Position numbers and translations under genes: made by a program. DNA of 64,000 nucleotides from Rhynchopus sp. YZ270_cl-10 (lineage: Eukaryota; Euglenozoa; Diplonemea; Diplonemida; Diplonemidae): contig OZ037843.1 of NCBI GenBank assembly GCA_964035575.1, positions 1,674,001 through 1,738,000 of the forward strand. The letters run 5' to 3'. Position 1 is the first letter of the stretch. Each line of letters begins with the position of its first letter. Below the pieces are notes generated by a model that saw only the letters and a program-made list of their open reading frames with translations, ran no database searches and was not told the origin of the DNA. Below, in pieces: positions 1-11,094 of this stretch.

Positions 1-1
1 C

Positions 2-340
2 TTTATGTTTGTGTTGGGTTCGCTGCACGCGGTCTCTTATGTTGTTGTGGGGATTGTGGAGGCAGTTATACTTTCAAACAACCCGGACCCGCCGCCGTTG
101 TCAAACTTTGTTATGAAGTTCGTGCAGGGCACCTGCACCGCCATTGGGGAACAGATCACTTTGGGTCGCAATGCAGCGTCAAAAACCTGGCTTGCCGACC
201 CCGAGCCGGTCACTAAGGGACTGGTAGGACTCGCAATCGTAGTGTATGAGATCGTTGCCTTCGCGGGGCCTGGCGCCCTCAGTCTCATCCGTGCAGGGCA
301 GGATCTGGTCCTGGATCAGACACATCGTGTTGCAGCGTAA
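2..340 (+). CDS. 3' end of a paralogue of the 1,579-aa multi-domain membrane protein (5' cut by window edge)
   Basis: The reading frame is open from the first bases of the window and stops at 338-340, so the gene begins upstream. The last ~110 residues align along their whole length with the C-terminus of the protein encoded at 4243-8982. Both have a MFVxGxxHxxSY segment, a shared TWLADPEP motif, a hydrophobic segment (GLVGLAIVVYEIVAFAGPGA here) and an identical HRVAA end. The visible part holds about two membrane-spanning segments. The two genes are head-to-tail neighbours on the same strand about 3.9 kb apart, so this is a tandem family. No function can be assigned from this piece. Confidence 0.85.
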   Translation, partial: FMFVLGSLHAVSYVVVGIVEAVILSNNPDPPPLSNFVMKFVQGTCTAIGEQITLGRNAASKTWLADPEPVTKGLVGLAIVVYEIVAFAGPGALSLIRAGQDLVLDQTHRVAA

Positions 341-616
341 GGCAACGACCGTGTTCTCCCTTGTTGCCTGTTATTGTGTCCAACGGAGTGGGGTTGTGTA
401 GAGATCTTATGAATGGAAGGTATCTATTTTTGCAATGATTCTGCCTAAAAAGGGGGCGAGGTGCTTGCAACGTTTCTTGTTTGTGTTCCCCAATGTCTTG
501 CTTCATGCACGTTTTTTGTGATTAACGGCTTACGATAAAACGAAAAAGAGTGTTTTATTGCATCGGTGACAGTTGAGTGTTCAGAACCTGCGTCACAGAG
601 GCGTTTGCACCTGTCA
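341..616. other. Intergenic, nothing recognised
   Basis: AT-rich 3' flank of the truncated gene. I see no ORF of note, repeat or RNA gene. Confidence 0.5.
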
Positions 617-680
617 TACTTCACTTTTATTCGTTTGTAGTGTCCTTGAAGTCCGTCAGATTATAGTATTTTTGTTCTTA

Positions 681-1439
681 GGGTAGTGTAACTTTTTCGG
701 TCTGTTACCGTTATTATGGTGTTCGAAAAAACCGGCGGGCGGCGGAGAAAAAAAGTTATGAAGAAAAAAAAGTTTTACCAGGGGAAAAAAAGTTATGAAG
801 AGATTTTCTTACATTTTTCCAGAGTTTTCTTCACAGTAAAATCCTTATTTTCGTGACGTGTAGCATTTTGTGTTTTCTCTTTGTCTGTTGGCTGGGTACC
901 TAGGTTCCTGGACACCGGGTGCCCGGTTCCCAGAACGGCTGGGTACCAGAAAGTTATAGGTACTACAGTGTGTACAGTGTACAGTGTACAGTGTACAGTG
1001 TACAGTGTACAGTGTACAGTGTACAGTGTACAGTGTACAGTGTACAGTGTACAGTGTACAGTGTACAGTGTACAGTGTACAGTGTACAGTGTACAGTGTA
1101 CAGTGTACAGTGTACAGTGTACAGTGTACAGTGTACAGTGTACAGTGTACAGTGTACAGTGTACAGTGTACAGTGTACAGTGTACAGTGTACAGTGTACA
1201 CAGCGTACAAGAAAACACTTGTGAAGGAAAACGACCTTTCTCTCGAGAAAAAATTGCTTACTCACCAAGTGATCGTGAGGTGCTATGGGTATGGGCCCTG
1301 TACAGCCCCACCCACATCTTTCCTATAGAACCTCTTCATAACTTTTTTCCCTAGGTACTTTCTACATAACTTTTTTTTCTTGGTTTTCAAAAAATCCGGC
1401 GGGCGGTAACGGTAACAGGCTGAATAAGTTACACTACCC
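681..1439. mobile_element. 759-bp non-autonomous DNA transposon, PIF/Harbinger-like
   Basis: The ends are inverted repeats beginning GGGTAGTGTAACTT and continuing as (T/A)TTC(G/A)G(T/C)CTGTTACCGTTA for over 30 bp. A second shared segment, CCGGCGGGCGG, lies further in. TTA is present directly outside both ends (678-680 and 1440-1442), consistent with a 3-bp target duplication. A TWA target and GG-starting inverted repeats are typical of PIF/Harbinger elements; family assignment rests on that alone. There is no transposase ORF. The interior carries a 7-bp tandem array. Confidence 0.75.
966..1200 (+). repeat. 7-bp tandem array (GTGTACA)n, about 33 copies
   Basis: Almost pure repetition of GTGTACA, inside the Harbinger-like element. 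Because 7 is not a multiple of 3, all frames on both strands stay open and give artefactual ORFs. Just before the array (890-950) is a patch of degenerate GGTACC/GGTTCC/CCGGG words. Confidence 0.97.
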
Positions 1440-1614
1440 TTACTAGTAATAGACTTTGTTTTTTTTGTTTTTTGCATAAAATCGCAGCTTATATACGTGT
1501 GTCGCTTGCGATCAGTGATGAGGCGTTTTGCACTTTCAACTTCTCTTTTGTTTTGGTGAAAGCGAATAAGAAGTCAAAGTACAACGCAGTCATCCTCAAA
1601 AATAGAGTCAAAAA

Positions 1615-2783
1615 TACGTCACCTCTCTAGTCTAGTTACAACAACACTAAGAAGCGAGAGGAGCCCCCAAGTTTGTTTTTTTTAAAGTCATTTTTTGTTC
1701 TTCCCCTTATTGCCAGTTGTGTGCACGTTCAGGAAGGCAACTTCCTCTTTAGCCCGTCCGTTAGGGAGTGGGTTGTGCATGCTCCGTTCCCTAACAAGGA
1801 ATGGTACAAAGGTTTTCACAAAGTAGCCTTCCTTCACCCAATGGGGTGTTGCCCTTCCCCTGAAACCCCCTGCAGCATGTTGTGCACGAAAGGCACATTC
1901 CATGTTACAATGTTACATTATCATCATCGTTGCTATTGTCTTCAGTCGCAGAGAGATACTAGTAAGGAGCGCCTCCCATACCTGCTAATCGAGAAACAAA
2001 TAAGTAAGCCAGCGGAGTGTCGGCGTGTGTGTGGTGATGTATTCTTGTTGCTCGTCTATTGTTTAAAAGAATATTGCATTTTTTTGTTGTGTTATCAAGC
2101 ATTGACGAATAGAAATGGAAAACGACGGATGGTGCGTGCCCGCTTTAGCGTATTGTTTTTCCACTAACATCACTCACATTCATCAGTGAAAAACACAAAC
2201 CTTTTGCGGTGCGATAAACGAAAAAGTGTTTTCTTTATTTCATTTAACTGTCATATCCTGAAGTCGTTTTCTATTTTTTTCCTTTGGCGCACTGTTCCGA
2301 GAGGGCTTTTGTAATTCAAGTCACATTTTTTTTTTTGCTTTCAGGAGAATGAGAAGGGACTGAGTAAGCACTGAGAAGGCTTCGATTCATCTTATGACCT
2401 GGTATCGGTTGATGCCCTTTTTTTGCTTAGGATCCCCGGTATCACATATGATACTGATTTCCATGGATACACATGAAAAGGGGTTCCGTGCTATTCACAG
2501 AACTCGATAGGCGATTGAGCTTATCTAACAACAACCAAAACAAAAGAAAGTACAAAGAAGAGAATAAAAAATGCAAGAAAAATAGACAAAGAGAAAAACA
2601 AAGAGATTTTGACAAAGTGAACAATAAAATTAGGATCATCTTATAAACCCCTTTTTTGCTTTTTTTTTTTTTTTTTTTTTGCATAATTTTTCTGCTTAAA
2701 ACGTTCTTGTGATTTCTGTTCTTTGAATGGAAAGCATAATATTATAAAAACAATCATTTCAGTGTTTGTTTTTGAAAATATAT
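1615..2783. other. Intergenic, AT-rich; one dispersed motif
   Basis: No convincing gene. An open frame at 1673-2167 starts with TTG and has no supporting features. Bases 2301-2330 hold one of four copies of a motif built on TTGTATTTCAAGTCAACTT (others near 14061, 26848 and 27461). A long T tract lies at 2660-2682. Confidence 0.5.
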
Positions 2784-4175
2784 CTGCAGGTTTTCTCAAC
2801 GTCAACCTGCCCCCCCTCGCTCGACCAACTTATATTATGAACGATGTGAACGTGTTCCCCTAGCACGCACATTCACTTCTTCATCTTCATCTCTTGGATT
2901 TACTCCTTGTTTTGCGTTCTCTAGATTTGTGTGCACGTGAGGCACATTCATCTTCATCTCAAACCTTTCTTTTTCTATATTTCTTTTGTCACGCTTACCT
3001 ATACTGTAGGCGGGTTTAGTGCATCACGCATGTGTCCCTGCCTATTACCACGTTTGCTTGCTTTTCTACGTAGTGTGGTTCCACACCACTCAAGGTGGGG
3101 AACTGCTTTTCCCTGTTCTTGTTTTGAGGGAAGTCACTCTTTTTGTTTGTTTTTCGGGTTGATGTTGTTTTTTATACACTTCCCTAATGCTTTTTTCAAG
3201 TGTTTATTTGAAAGTACTGGGTGATTTATAAAGTTGTTAAAATAAAAATAAATAATTATTTTACCCCCAAAAATTTCCCCCAGGTAACAACCATTTGGTA
3301 ACAAAATAATTATTTTGTAAAATTAAAATAAAAATGTATCTGGCCCAGGTAACAAACCCGGAAAACTGTAAAATAAAAATTGGAAAAAAAACATCACCTC
3401 TCGCCTGACGTGGGGGTGATGGTGGTGAGGGTCAAAAAAGGTTCCTGGTAGAACCGTAACTGATCGCACCATAAAATCCTTTGCCTGCGGCGCCATTTTT
3501 CATTTTTGCTCCGCGTTCGTTGAGTGACTCGGTAGTGTGAAAGCTAGATTTTTACACCGTACCCTGATTTTTTTTTCGCCTGCGGCGCCATTTTATAAGA
3601 AGGTCCAGGTAACTGTTACTGTTATTTGTAAAAATAAAAAATATAAAGATCCGGAGGAAGAAGATGCCAGGTAACAAAACCGGAAAACTGTTTGTTACTA
3701 AAAAATAAAATTCGCTTTTTTCGGAGACACCCCCAGGTTACTTTTACAACAATCTGAATCACCCAGTACATGTATCTACATGTATATGAATTCATTGTTT
3801 TTCTTTTGTGTTTTGCCACGTCATCGTTTTCCTCTTCCTTTTCACCATAACCTAATTGGCGGTTTCTCTTGAAAGGATGTACGTGTCCACATGAGGGACG
3901 TTTGTCTTCATTTTATTGTATTTTTTGTGTTTTTTTCAAAGGACCCACCTTCAACATCCATGCCAAGCATGACTCTGTAGGGTTCCCCACAGGTGCGTAG
4001 GTTTATCCCGCATCCTGTCAAATGCTTTCGTTCTTTTTATAGCTTTTCCTTCAGAAGAGATTTCTTTACTTTTTTGTTTTCTTTTTGAACCAACGTAGGC
4101 TCCTGCGTCTGAGACGCTTGCCCTTCAAAGCATTCCTCCACAACAGAACTGCTCCCTTCCCTCTGCTCTTTTGAA
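2784..4175 (+). promoter_or_regulatory. Duplicated upstream block, copy 1 (leader of the 1,579-aa gene)
   Basis: Several sub-segments are repeated in the same order at 13514-14453, upstream of an unrelated LRR gene. They are 2784-3065 (begins CTGCAGGTTTTCTCAACG), 3806-3925 (CACGTCATCGTTTTCCTC...), a short piece near 4030-4068, and 4085-4175, directly in front of the coding region. The last piece (GTCTGAGACGCTT, CAAAGCATTCCTCCACAACA, CTCCCTTCCCTCTG) is pyrimidine-rich and ends 68 bp before the start codon. Promoter or trans-splice leader function is inferred from position and conservation. Bases 3233-3790, missing from the other copy, hold CCAGGTAACAAA repeats and two GCCTGCGGCGCCATTTT words. 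Confidence 0.65.
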
Positions 4176-4242
4176 CGTAACACAACCACTCCCACGCTCC
4201 TCACTACTCAGAAGACAAACCTTTTTTTCGTCGTTTTTGCAA

Positions 4243-7200
4243 ATGGGTTCCAATCCGGATCTGAAGCCAGGCGACAACAACAGGTCTGCCCTGGTGAGCG
4301 CGCAGGCCTTGCTGATGGAGAACTACACAACACCGTCACAGGCAGTCCCGCATGGGTCCTTCAGGTGCACATCGTACGCTCCTGTGGACGGGTCTGCCCC
4401 ACAGGCGCACATCTTCATCATCGACACTGACGACAACAAGACGGTGCGGCACTACCAAGAGGACCCCGCCAGCTTCACTGGCTGGACTGGTGAGGACATC
4501 GGTCTGAATGGGTCGAAAACTAAACAGCTGGTTGCAGGCTACGATGAGAAGGGACTCGTTCTGTTCTGTCTGAGCACCTCCCTCGAGGTGAGCTACATGC
4601 GTGCCCTCCCAGTCAACAAGAAGGGCAAAGTGACCTTCCTCCCCATGACGTGGACGACCATCGGGGCATTCCCGTCTAAGTACAGCTCGCACTCCACGAC
4701 GCAGGTGCTCTCGCTTGCCACAGACATGAAGCTGTACGCAGGGTGGGAGCGGACCGACACCAGCAGCGAGTATCTGGTGTGGCAGATCGACTGGTCGAAG
4801 ACGTCGGACAACTGGTCGCAGCTGCAGATGGACCACAGCCACAAGTACTTCTTCACCCTGCAGGGTGGTGACGACAGTGTGTACGTGTCGGTGTCCGACA
4901 GCAACGGGGACAATTTCTACATCAACCGTTACGAAGACAAGTCGTGGACAACAATCTGGACAAGCAGCAAGTACAAAAGCAAGCAGCTGGAGGCCACGAC
5001 ACTGCCGCAACAGAAGAACTGCCACGGGGTGTACTCACGCGACTCAAGCAACACGTTGCAGTGGCATTCGTACAACAGCTCCACAAAGGAGACGACGTCG
5101 ACGGAGCTGATGAAGATGCACGTTGAGGACTTCACTGTCGTGCAAGGGGAGACGTCTGAGTTCGAAAAGATCATTGCTGTGACGACGGACAACCTTCTGT
5201 ACTCCGTGTCGTACGACGGGACGGACTTCTCTGACCCCATTCAGGTGGGTGCAGCTGCGTCCGACATCATCGGTGCTTCCTTTTCTGGGGACACGAACCA
5301 CGCAGCACTGTTCTACTCGCACACTTCGGGGAACCTTGTGGAGATGACACAGAGCAGCGACGATGCGTTCCACCGTACACACGTGTGCGTCGAACCCGAC
5401 GAGACGTTCAAGGACCCAAGCGAGTCGTCTGGGATCGCTGCAGGGTACCACTATGGTTCCCCAGAGCTGTTCTCGATGTCGGGCTCGAAGATATACCGCT
5501 ACACTGCGAACTCAAAGGCAGACCTGCTTCAGCACCTTTGGACGAAAAACGATGCCGACTTCCCCGACAACCACACACCAGCCTCCATCTGCAACACGAC
5601 AGACAGCAAGGGCCGTATCGTGCTCTTCTGTGAGGACGACAAGGGGGAGGTGTGGGTGCGCACCTTTGGTGTGCCTCAGGGGTGGCAGTCGCTTGGGAAT
5701 GGACCTTCGGGCGGGATCTCCAAGGTCTTCAGTGCGGGGCTGGTGAATGACGTTGTGACGCTGATGTCAGTTGTGACGTTTACATCGGAGACGAAGGTGT
5801 ACAATGTGATCCTCACTGCTGGCGACGACTTTGGGAAGTGGGATCAGGCGACGTCGAACGACCATGGCAGTGCGACCAGTGTGTCTGTTGGGCCGAACAG
5901 CCACGCAGACGGGTTTTTCACGAACTCAAAGAACGGTGGGATCTACTTTTATGAGTTGGGGACCCTGAACTCGCAGCAGACGTACTCGCATTCCATCAAG
6001 TACGACACAGTGTACGCAACGCCGACCAGCACAGACGAAGTCATTGCGGAGTCGTCACACACGCTGCACTACGTGACCCCGTACGAGGACCAGCGCATCT
6101 CGTACCGTCAGTTCAACAACGGCAGGCTTTCGATGTACTACAACGAAGCAGAGCAGCTCGTGTTCTTGGACTCTGGCTACGGTGACTCGTACTACATCTA
6201 CCGCATCACGATGACGTCACCAGGACAGTTCTCCACCGACACAACGGCAGCGACAAGCTGCATTGTGGCCGTCGGACTCAGTGACGACGTCGTCTTTGGA
6301 CGTGACAATAACACGTACCCCTCGCAGTTCAAGTTGAAGAATCAGTCAGACCTCCTTCCGACGTACACCGTTCCCAGGCTCCAGCAGAAGACTGGAGACA
6401 ACAACGAACGTCCGCTGACGAAGTTTGCGTCGTGGAACATCAACTTCATGGTGACGGACAAGAACGGGGTCGGTATGGCGGGCCAAAAGGTGTCGTACAA
6501 GCCTGTTGAGGACGACGTGGTGCTGCGTGTGAACGGGAAGCTTGTGAGCGTTGGGCAGAGCGACCCGGAGATGGTTGCACACACAAACGCACGTGGTGCT
6601 GTCAACTTGATGAGTGTTGCTGACTCCCTGCACTGCCCTGTGTTCGAGGTGTGGACAGACCTGCACACCGACCTTGACGACGAAGCGACGTCTGTCCTTG
6701 AGCCGAACAACGAGGAGCAGCTGTACCTTGGGCAGGTGACGCTGGAGGAGCTTCAGGACGCAACCACACACGACCTGAAAGGGGACGGCAAGCGCGAGAA
6801 GCTGTTCCCGTCGGACCAGGAAGGGCTGAACCAGGACTTTGTGTTGGGACTGCACGCCACTGTGAACGCAGGCACACATTCGACAGACATCACAAACGCG
6901 TACGACCTGAGCTCCATCACCTCGCGCAACAGCAGGGGCACGATCCTCCACTCGACCACCCACGCACGTGCACACGAGATCCGCCGACTGGACCCAAAGA
7001 CCTGCGCGAAGACAAGCTTCCGCATCAAGTACCTCCGCAACGCAAAGGGGAAGAGGAGTGTTGAGTACGAGTCGCTTCCGCCAAACGTCGTGTCCACGAT
7101 TATCGATGACATGGACGGTGAGCCGTACACAGGCACGTACGGTGAGCTTATGGCGAGTGCGAACTCAGGCTTCGTGGACGTGACAGGCACAGCCTTCGTT

Positions 7201-8982
7201 GGTGAGGATGCGACGAGGCCCAGTGGGAAGAAGGGTTTCTTCAAGAAGGGTCTGAAGGCTGCTGTGAGCTTCGTTGTGGGCGGCGTGAAGAAGGTGTGGA
7301 AGGGTGTGGTCGAGTTTGTTGAGGACGTGATGTCTGCTGCACAGTCGCTCTTTGCACACCTTGGTGTTCTGTTCGATAAGATGTTTGAGTGGCTCGGGTC
7401 GTTCTTCGCTTGGAAGGACATCCTGAACACGAGCAACCTCATTAGCATGTACGTCACAACATTTGCACAAAATGGGCAAATAATTTTCAACGGCCTCGGG
7501 AAAAAGTTTGACGAGGGCATCGACACACTGAAGGAGAAGTTTGGTCATGGTGCGCCTGATGACTATCCTGAGGTTGTGACCAAAGCAATGAACGACACTG
7601 CGGATGACGCCCTGGCTATAGCCAATGACGTGAACCAAGAAATTGGCGACCCTGGCAGGTCTCAGCAAGACACGAACAAGACCGTGTACGGCACAGACCC
7701 ACAGGCGACGTGGCTTACAGATATATTCACAGCTGTGGCGCCGACAATGGAGGACACTGACGTCTTTGAAGCGACTGAGAAGCTGGCGTCGCTTTCAAGC
7801 CAAATGACGTCCGACACGGAGGGCGCCATGAACGCCGCTGCTGACGGCCAGACGGACAATGCAGAAGACGTGTCGGAGAAGGTGAACAAGGAAGGCACGA
7901 GCTTCTGCCTGAACGACTTCCTGGACAACATGAGGAAGACCCTCGTGGACGCTGCTCTCGACGGCACGAAGTCTGCCGTAGATAGCTTCTTCAACCTAGC
8001 GGGAGAGATGCTGGAAGAGTACCTCACGATCATCACCAGGAAGGTCAAGATCCCCATCATCTCGACTCTGTGGAAAACCGTCATCACCGACGGCGACGAG
8101 CTCACACTGCTGGACCTCTTCTGTCTCCTGGGTGCTGTGCCTGCGACCCTGGCATACAAGCTGATGATGTTCGCCAAGACCGGCCACATCTACCCCCCAG
8201 TTGTGGCGAAGTCTGGAGACATCAAAAACAGCACTTACCAAGTCTCATTGGACCAGGTGTCGGACAGGCTGAATGGCATGTTCAAGGAGGAAGCCACACG
8301 CACAGAGGGGGCTGACGACGACGACGACGACAGTGATGACAGTGACGGCGGCCACGTTCTTATTATTGGATGTGTCTTTGGTTACGTGTACTCCGTTAAT
8401 TATGGAGTGATGGGCATTTTTGATGGAATTGAGGCTTTCACGGAGGTCAAATATGTTTCTTGGCTGCAGACCTTGAACTCCCTTATCGCCACCGTGGTGT
8501 CCTGCCCGAATTGGGTGAGCGGCGGCGGCGGCGGCACCTTTTGGCAGCAAAAGCAGCTGGTCGCAGAGGAGATTGCGTGGGTGATAAGCTTAGTGATGTT
8601 CTTCTTTGGCTTGGGTACATGGAAGAGCAATACGGTGGACCTGTCCATGTTTGTGTTTGGTATGTTTCACACATATTCGTATCTGTTTCTGACGATTGTG
8701 GACGCGAAGAACATTGACTGGAGCGACGCAAAGTTGCCGAAGTCCAGCTTCGCGATGAAGGTGGCACAGAACTTCTGCACCTCCTTTGGCGAGGCCTCGT
8801 GGTTCCTTCGTTCTGTAGCGTCCGCGACGTGGCTAGCCGACCCGGAGCCCTTCACCAAGGCAGCAGCAGGAATCAGCATTGTAGTGTGGGAGGTCTTCGC
8901 CTTCGAAGCGCCCGCCTTACTGAGTTTAATCCGTACACGCGAGGACTTCGTAATCGGGCGGAAACATCGCGTTGCAGCGTAA
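4243..8982 (+). CDS. Large membrane protein with predicted beta-propeller-like N-terminal half (1,579 aa), function unknown
   Basis: The frame is open from 4171, but that codon is TTG. The first ATG is at 4243, just after a pyrimidine-rich tract, giving 1,579 residues. Residues 1 to about 700 are rich in W, S, T, D and short beta-type segments with recurring W and FxxxxG patterns, suggestive of a propeller. Residues 730-830 look like an immunoglobulin-like or adhesion-type module (VTDKNGVGMAGQKV, VLRVNG). An amphipathic and hydrophobic segment at about 990-1080 (FVEDVMSAAQSLF, WLGSFFAWKDIL) precedes a helical, acidic region. A run of Asp/Ser near 1358 precedes about five membrane segments to the end. 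There is no signal peptide. I recall broadly similar propeller plus W-x-DI proteins of unknown role scattered in fungi and bacteria; this is a weak recollection only. A paralogue lies immediately upstream (2-340), and the leader is shared with the LRR gene at 14547. Confidence 0.9.
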   Translation: MGSNPDLKPGDNNRSALVSAQALLMENYTTPSQAVPHGSFRCTSYAPVDGSAPQAHIFIIDTDDNKTVRHYQEDPASFTGWTGEDIGLNGSKTKQLVAGYDEKGLVLFCLSTSLEVSYMRALPVNKKGKVTFLPMTWTTIGAFPSKYSSHSTTQVLSLATDMKLYAGWERTDTSSEYLVWQIDWSKTSDNWSQLQMDHSHKYFFTLQGGDDSVYVSVSDSNGDNFYINRYEDKSWTTIWTSSKYKSKQLEATTLPQQKNCHGVYSRDSSNTLQWHSYNSSTKETTSTELMKMHVEDFTVVQGETSEFEKIIAVTTDNLLYSVSYDGTDFSDPIQVGAAASDIIGASFSGDTNHAALFYSHTSGNLVEMTQSSDDAFHRTHVCVEPDETFKDPSESSGIAAGYHYGSPELFSMSGSKIYRYTANSKADLLQHLWTKNDADFPDNHTPASICNTTDSKGRIVLFCEDDKGEVWVRTFGVPQGWQSLGNGPSGGISKVFSAGLVNDVVTLMSVVTFTSETKVYNVILTAGDDFGKWDQATSNDHGSATSVSVGPNSHADGFFTNSKNGGIYFYELGTLNSQQTYSHSIKYDTVYATPTSTDEVIAESSHTLHYVTPYEDQRISYRQFNNGRLSMYYNEAEQLVFLDSGYGDSYYIYRITMTSPGQFSTDTTAATSCIVAVGLSDDVVFGRDNNTYPSQFKLKNQSDLLPTYTVPRLQQKTGDNNERPLTKFASWNINFMVTDKNGVGMAGQKVSYKPVEDDVVLRVNGKLVSVGQSDPEMVAHTNARGAVNLMSVADSLHCPVFEVWTDLHTDLDDEATSVLEPNNEEQLYLGQVTLEELQDATTHDLKGDGKREKLFPSDQEGLNQDFVLGLHATVNAGTHSTDITNAYDLSSITSRNSRGTILHSTTHARAHEIRRLDPKTCAKTSFRIKYLRNAKGKRSVEYESLPPNVVSTIIDDMDGEPYTGTYGELMASANSGFVDVTGTAFVGEDATRPSGKKGFFKKGLKAAVSFVVGGVKKVWKGVVEFVEDVMSAAQSLFAHLGVLFDKMFEWLGSFFAWKDILNTSNLISMYVTTFAQNGQIIFNGLGKKFDEGIDTLKEKFGHGAPDDYPEVVTKAMNDTADDALAIANDVNQEIGDPGRSQQDTNKTVYGTDPQATWLTDIFTAVAPTMEDTDVFEATEKLASLSSQMTSDTEGAMNAAADGQTDNAEDVSEKVNKEGTSFCLNDFLDNMRKTLVDAALDGTKSAVDSFFNLAGEMLEEYLTIITRKVKIPIISTLWKTVITDGDELTLLDLFCLLGAVPATLAYKLMMFAKTGHIYPPVVAKSGDIKNSTYQVSLDQVSDRLNGMFKEEATRTEGADDDDDDSDDSDGGHVLIIGCVFGYVYSVNYGVMGIFDGIEAFTEVKYVSWLQTLNSLIATVVSCPNWVSGGGGGTFWQQKQLVAEEIAWVISLVMFFFGLGTWKSNTVDLSMFVFGMFHTYSYLFLTIVDAKNIDWSDAKLPKSSFAMKVAQNFCTSFGEASWFLRSVASATWLADPEPFTKAAAGISIVVWEVFAFEAPALLSLIRTREDFVIGRKHRVAA

Positions 8983-9419
8983 GGCAGATGCAATGGGTAA
9001 CAACAATCTTTAAAAAAAATAGAAACCCGAGTCCCTTACTTCGCACAAGGAGTTGCTCCCTTGTGTTCCAATTATACCCGTTTCGTTGACTGACGAGCGG
9101 TAGCGGGAGTAGGACATCTCAACGTAGACCGCGAAATGGAAGTAAGCTGGGCGGAGGGTGGGCGTGGCGTGGATATATTCTGTTGCGACACGTGATTTTT
9201 CCAAGTTTTCAAAAAAAAAAAAAAGGATTATATTTCGTGCAACTAAATATCAGCCTTTTTGTTTTCGGCTAGCCAACTCTGCAACCGATTCAGAAATCAT
9301 GAGAGATGATTTCTGCAACCGACTCACAAATCATGTGATATGATTTCAATGTTATGCAAAACGTGACCATGACATTTAAAAATTTCTCCCGCCCGCCCAC
9401 ACCTTTGTTACTCCCTACG
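8983..9419. other. Intergenic 3' flank
   Basis: AT-rich sequence with a poly-A tract at about 9210-9223. A local direct repeat (GATTTCTGCAACCGA / GCAACCGATTCAGAAATCAT type words) lies near 9275-9345. No gene is seen. Confidence 0.5.
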
Positions 9420-10810
9420 GTATCATGGTTCACGTTTCTCTTGGCTACCCTCTCGTGGGGCGGATACGCCTGCGTTCCCTTCGTTGTCGGGCACATCCCT
9501 CCCTGGTAAGGTCGTTGTGTCTGCCCTCTCCTGATCTGCCATCACGGTACCGCACTACTTCCTCCCGCTCTTCAGAGAGATCTTGGCGTGGATTCTCCCA
9601 TTCCTCGGCTGGCCTAGCAAGTGAACGCGCGTGATATACCTTGGCGGCTACGCTTGTTTCCATGGAGAAGTTATCCTCTTCACCTGGCCTACACTGATGT
9701 AGCTGATCTGCTGGATGGGCGCCAGATTGTCTGGGTGGTGACCCCCGCTTGGCGCCGTAGAGGTAGTTCACACTGGGCGTATTCATGGTGACGATGTACA
9801 TCGCGTTGTCTGTCCTCGTTTACGGCTGGTCGTCATCGCGAGGTGCTGAAGGTGCACACCGCAGTTTTCGCTACGACTGGCTGCCGTGCGGGTGTCTTCA
9901 GCGCGGAGCGTCTCAATGTGAAGCGGATCCGTGTGCACGATTCTACATGGCGCTGAAGGTGTACGACGCTGCTGCTGCTGTAGAGATGGCGCGTTCATCT
10001 AGGGTGCATGGATAAGACACAGGCACTTCTTCCGCCCTAGCTTGGGAATGTGTTGCAGTCGGCGGTCGGGATTTGTGCTGTACACATCGCTGCCACCACA
10101 GGAGCGGGCCGTCCTTATCTCGATCTACCTGGAAGTGATGCGCTGCATCGAGGCTATGTGTACTAGCTGCTTGCTGACGGTAGGCTTGCGCTCCTCCCCG
10201 AGACGTTGCTTCAAGTTTGCGGACCGACCACATCTATGAAGTGCAAGGGCAATGTATCGCCAGAGGGTTTGGATAGACATTGTCTGCGATCTTGGATTAA
10301 CGGAATGGCGAAGAGGCGCAAGGTTGTGGCTGTTTCTTTTTGAAAGAGGCTCACCAATACGGGAAAGGACTACGGTAAGCTGTCACGTGCGTCGTGTTTA
10401 CTTGCCTTTGGACAGGTCTCATACAAAACGAACTACTCTCTGTCTATATCACGTCTTGAGAGGTTCGTCATTCCCACTGTTCTGCAGACGCTGGCAGGGA
10501 CGAACCCTTTGACCTGGCTGGGTTTGCCATGGCCACAATAGTTCCTTTACACTTCAGGATTTAGTAGCCGTTCACAAGAGCAAGAAGTCGCTTACAACAA
10601 GTGCGTGACGCAAGTTTATTTTGGTCACGTGGCTATCGAAATCCATCTCTTCACGGCTCCAGGTTCGCTATGTACTGTCGGACGTCTTCCGGCTCCGGAG
10701 CAGTGAAGAGTCCTCTGCAAGACATTCTCACGGAGGTCCCCCCCCCCAACTGCGCGCAAACGGATTAGGGCCGGCGGGACACACTGTTCTATATGTCAAA
10801 GTTCTCTAGA
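9420..10810. other. GC-rich unassigned stretch, possibly decayed coding sequence
   Basis: Base composition resembles coding DNA rather than the AT-rich spacers around it, with sharp edges near 9420 and 10810. Open frames exist on both strands but none exceeds about 120 codons, and I recognise no domain. It may be an old decayed gene or mobile element, or simply a GC-rich spacer. I cannot assign a family. Confidence 0.35.
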
Positions 10811-11094
10811 TTCAAACATTTCATCGATAACCAGCTTCGTTACTTAATTATTCTTTTATTTGGATTACGTTTTCGCGCCCCACCCTGGGGATTTCATTAT
10901 CTCTGAAGCTTTCTGGATTTCTCAAATTATCGTAGCGGTTCAGATCTCGAATTTTCATCTGAAATGATTACAGTGACGAGATCAAAACACGCACGATTCT
11001 TCCCATCGCAGTTGAGCGATTCGGTAAGCTCAAGCAAGCAAACAAAAAGGTTAAAGAGTTTGGCGTTACGAAAACAAAAAAAAAAAAAACTCAG

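Larger units (their letters stand above)
617..1614 (+). repeat. Spacer duplicon copy 1, interrupted by a transposon
   Basis: Bases 617-680 and 1443-1614 match 11095-11188 and 12129-12250 closely. Shared landmarks are CTTCACTTTTATTC, GAAGTCCGTCA, TGCATAAAATCGCAGC and GGCGTTTTGCACTTTCAAC. The match is broken here by the element at 681-1439, and in the other copy by the element at 11189-12128. Each copy is therefore the unoccupied version of the other's insertion site. Confidence 0.8.

Noticed and set aside
1673-2167. 164-codon + strand ORF with a hydrophobic N-terminus
   Set aside because: Starts with TTG, lies in AT-rich spacer, and shares a word with untranslated upstream blocks; no domain recognised.
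4336-8993. Antisense and alternative-frame ORFs inside the 1,579-aa gene (and similarly inside all receptor genes)
   Set aside because: Shadows of strongly biased coding sequence; they repeat identically in every paralogue and have no independent features.
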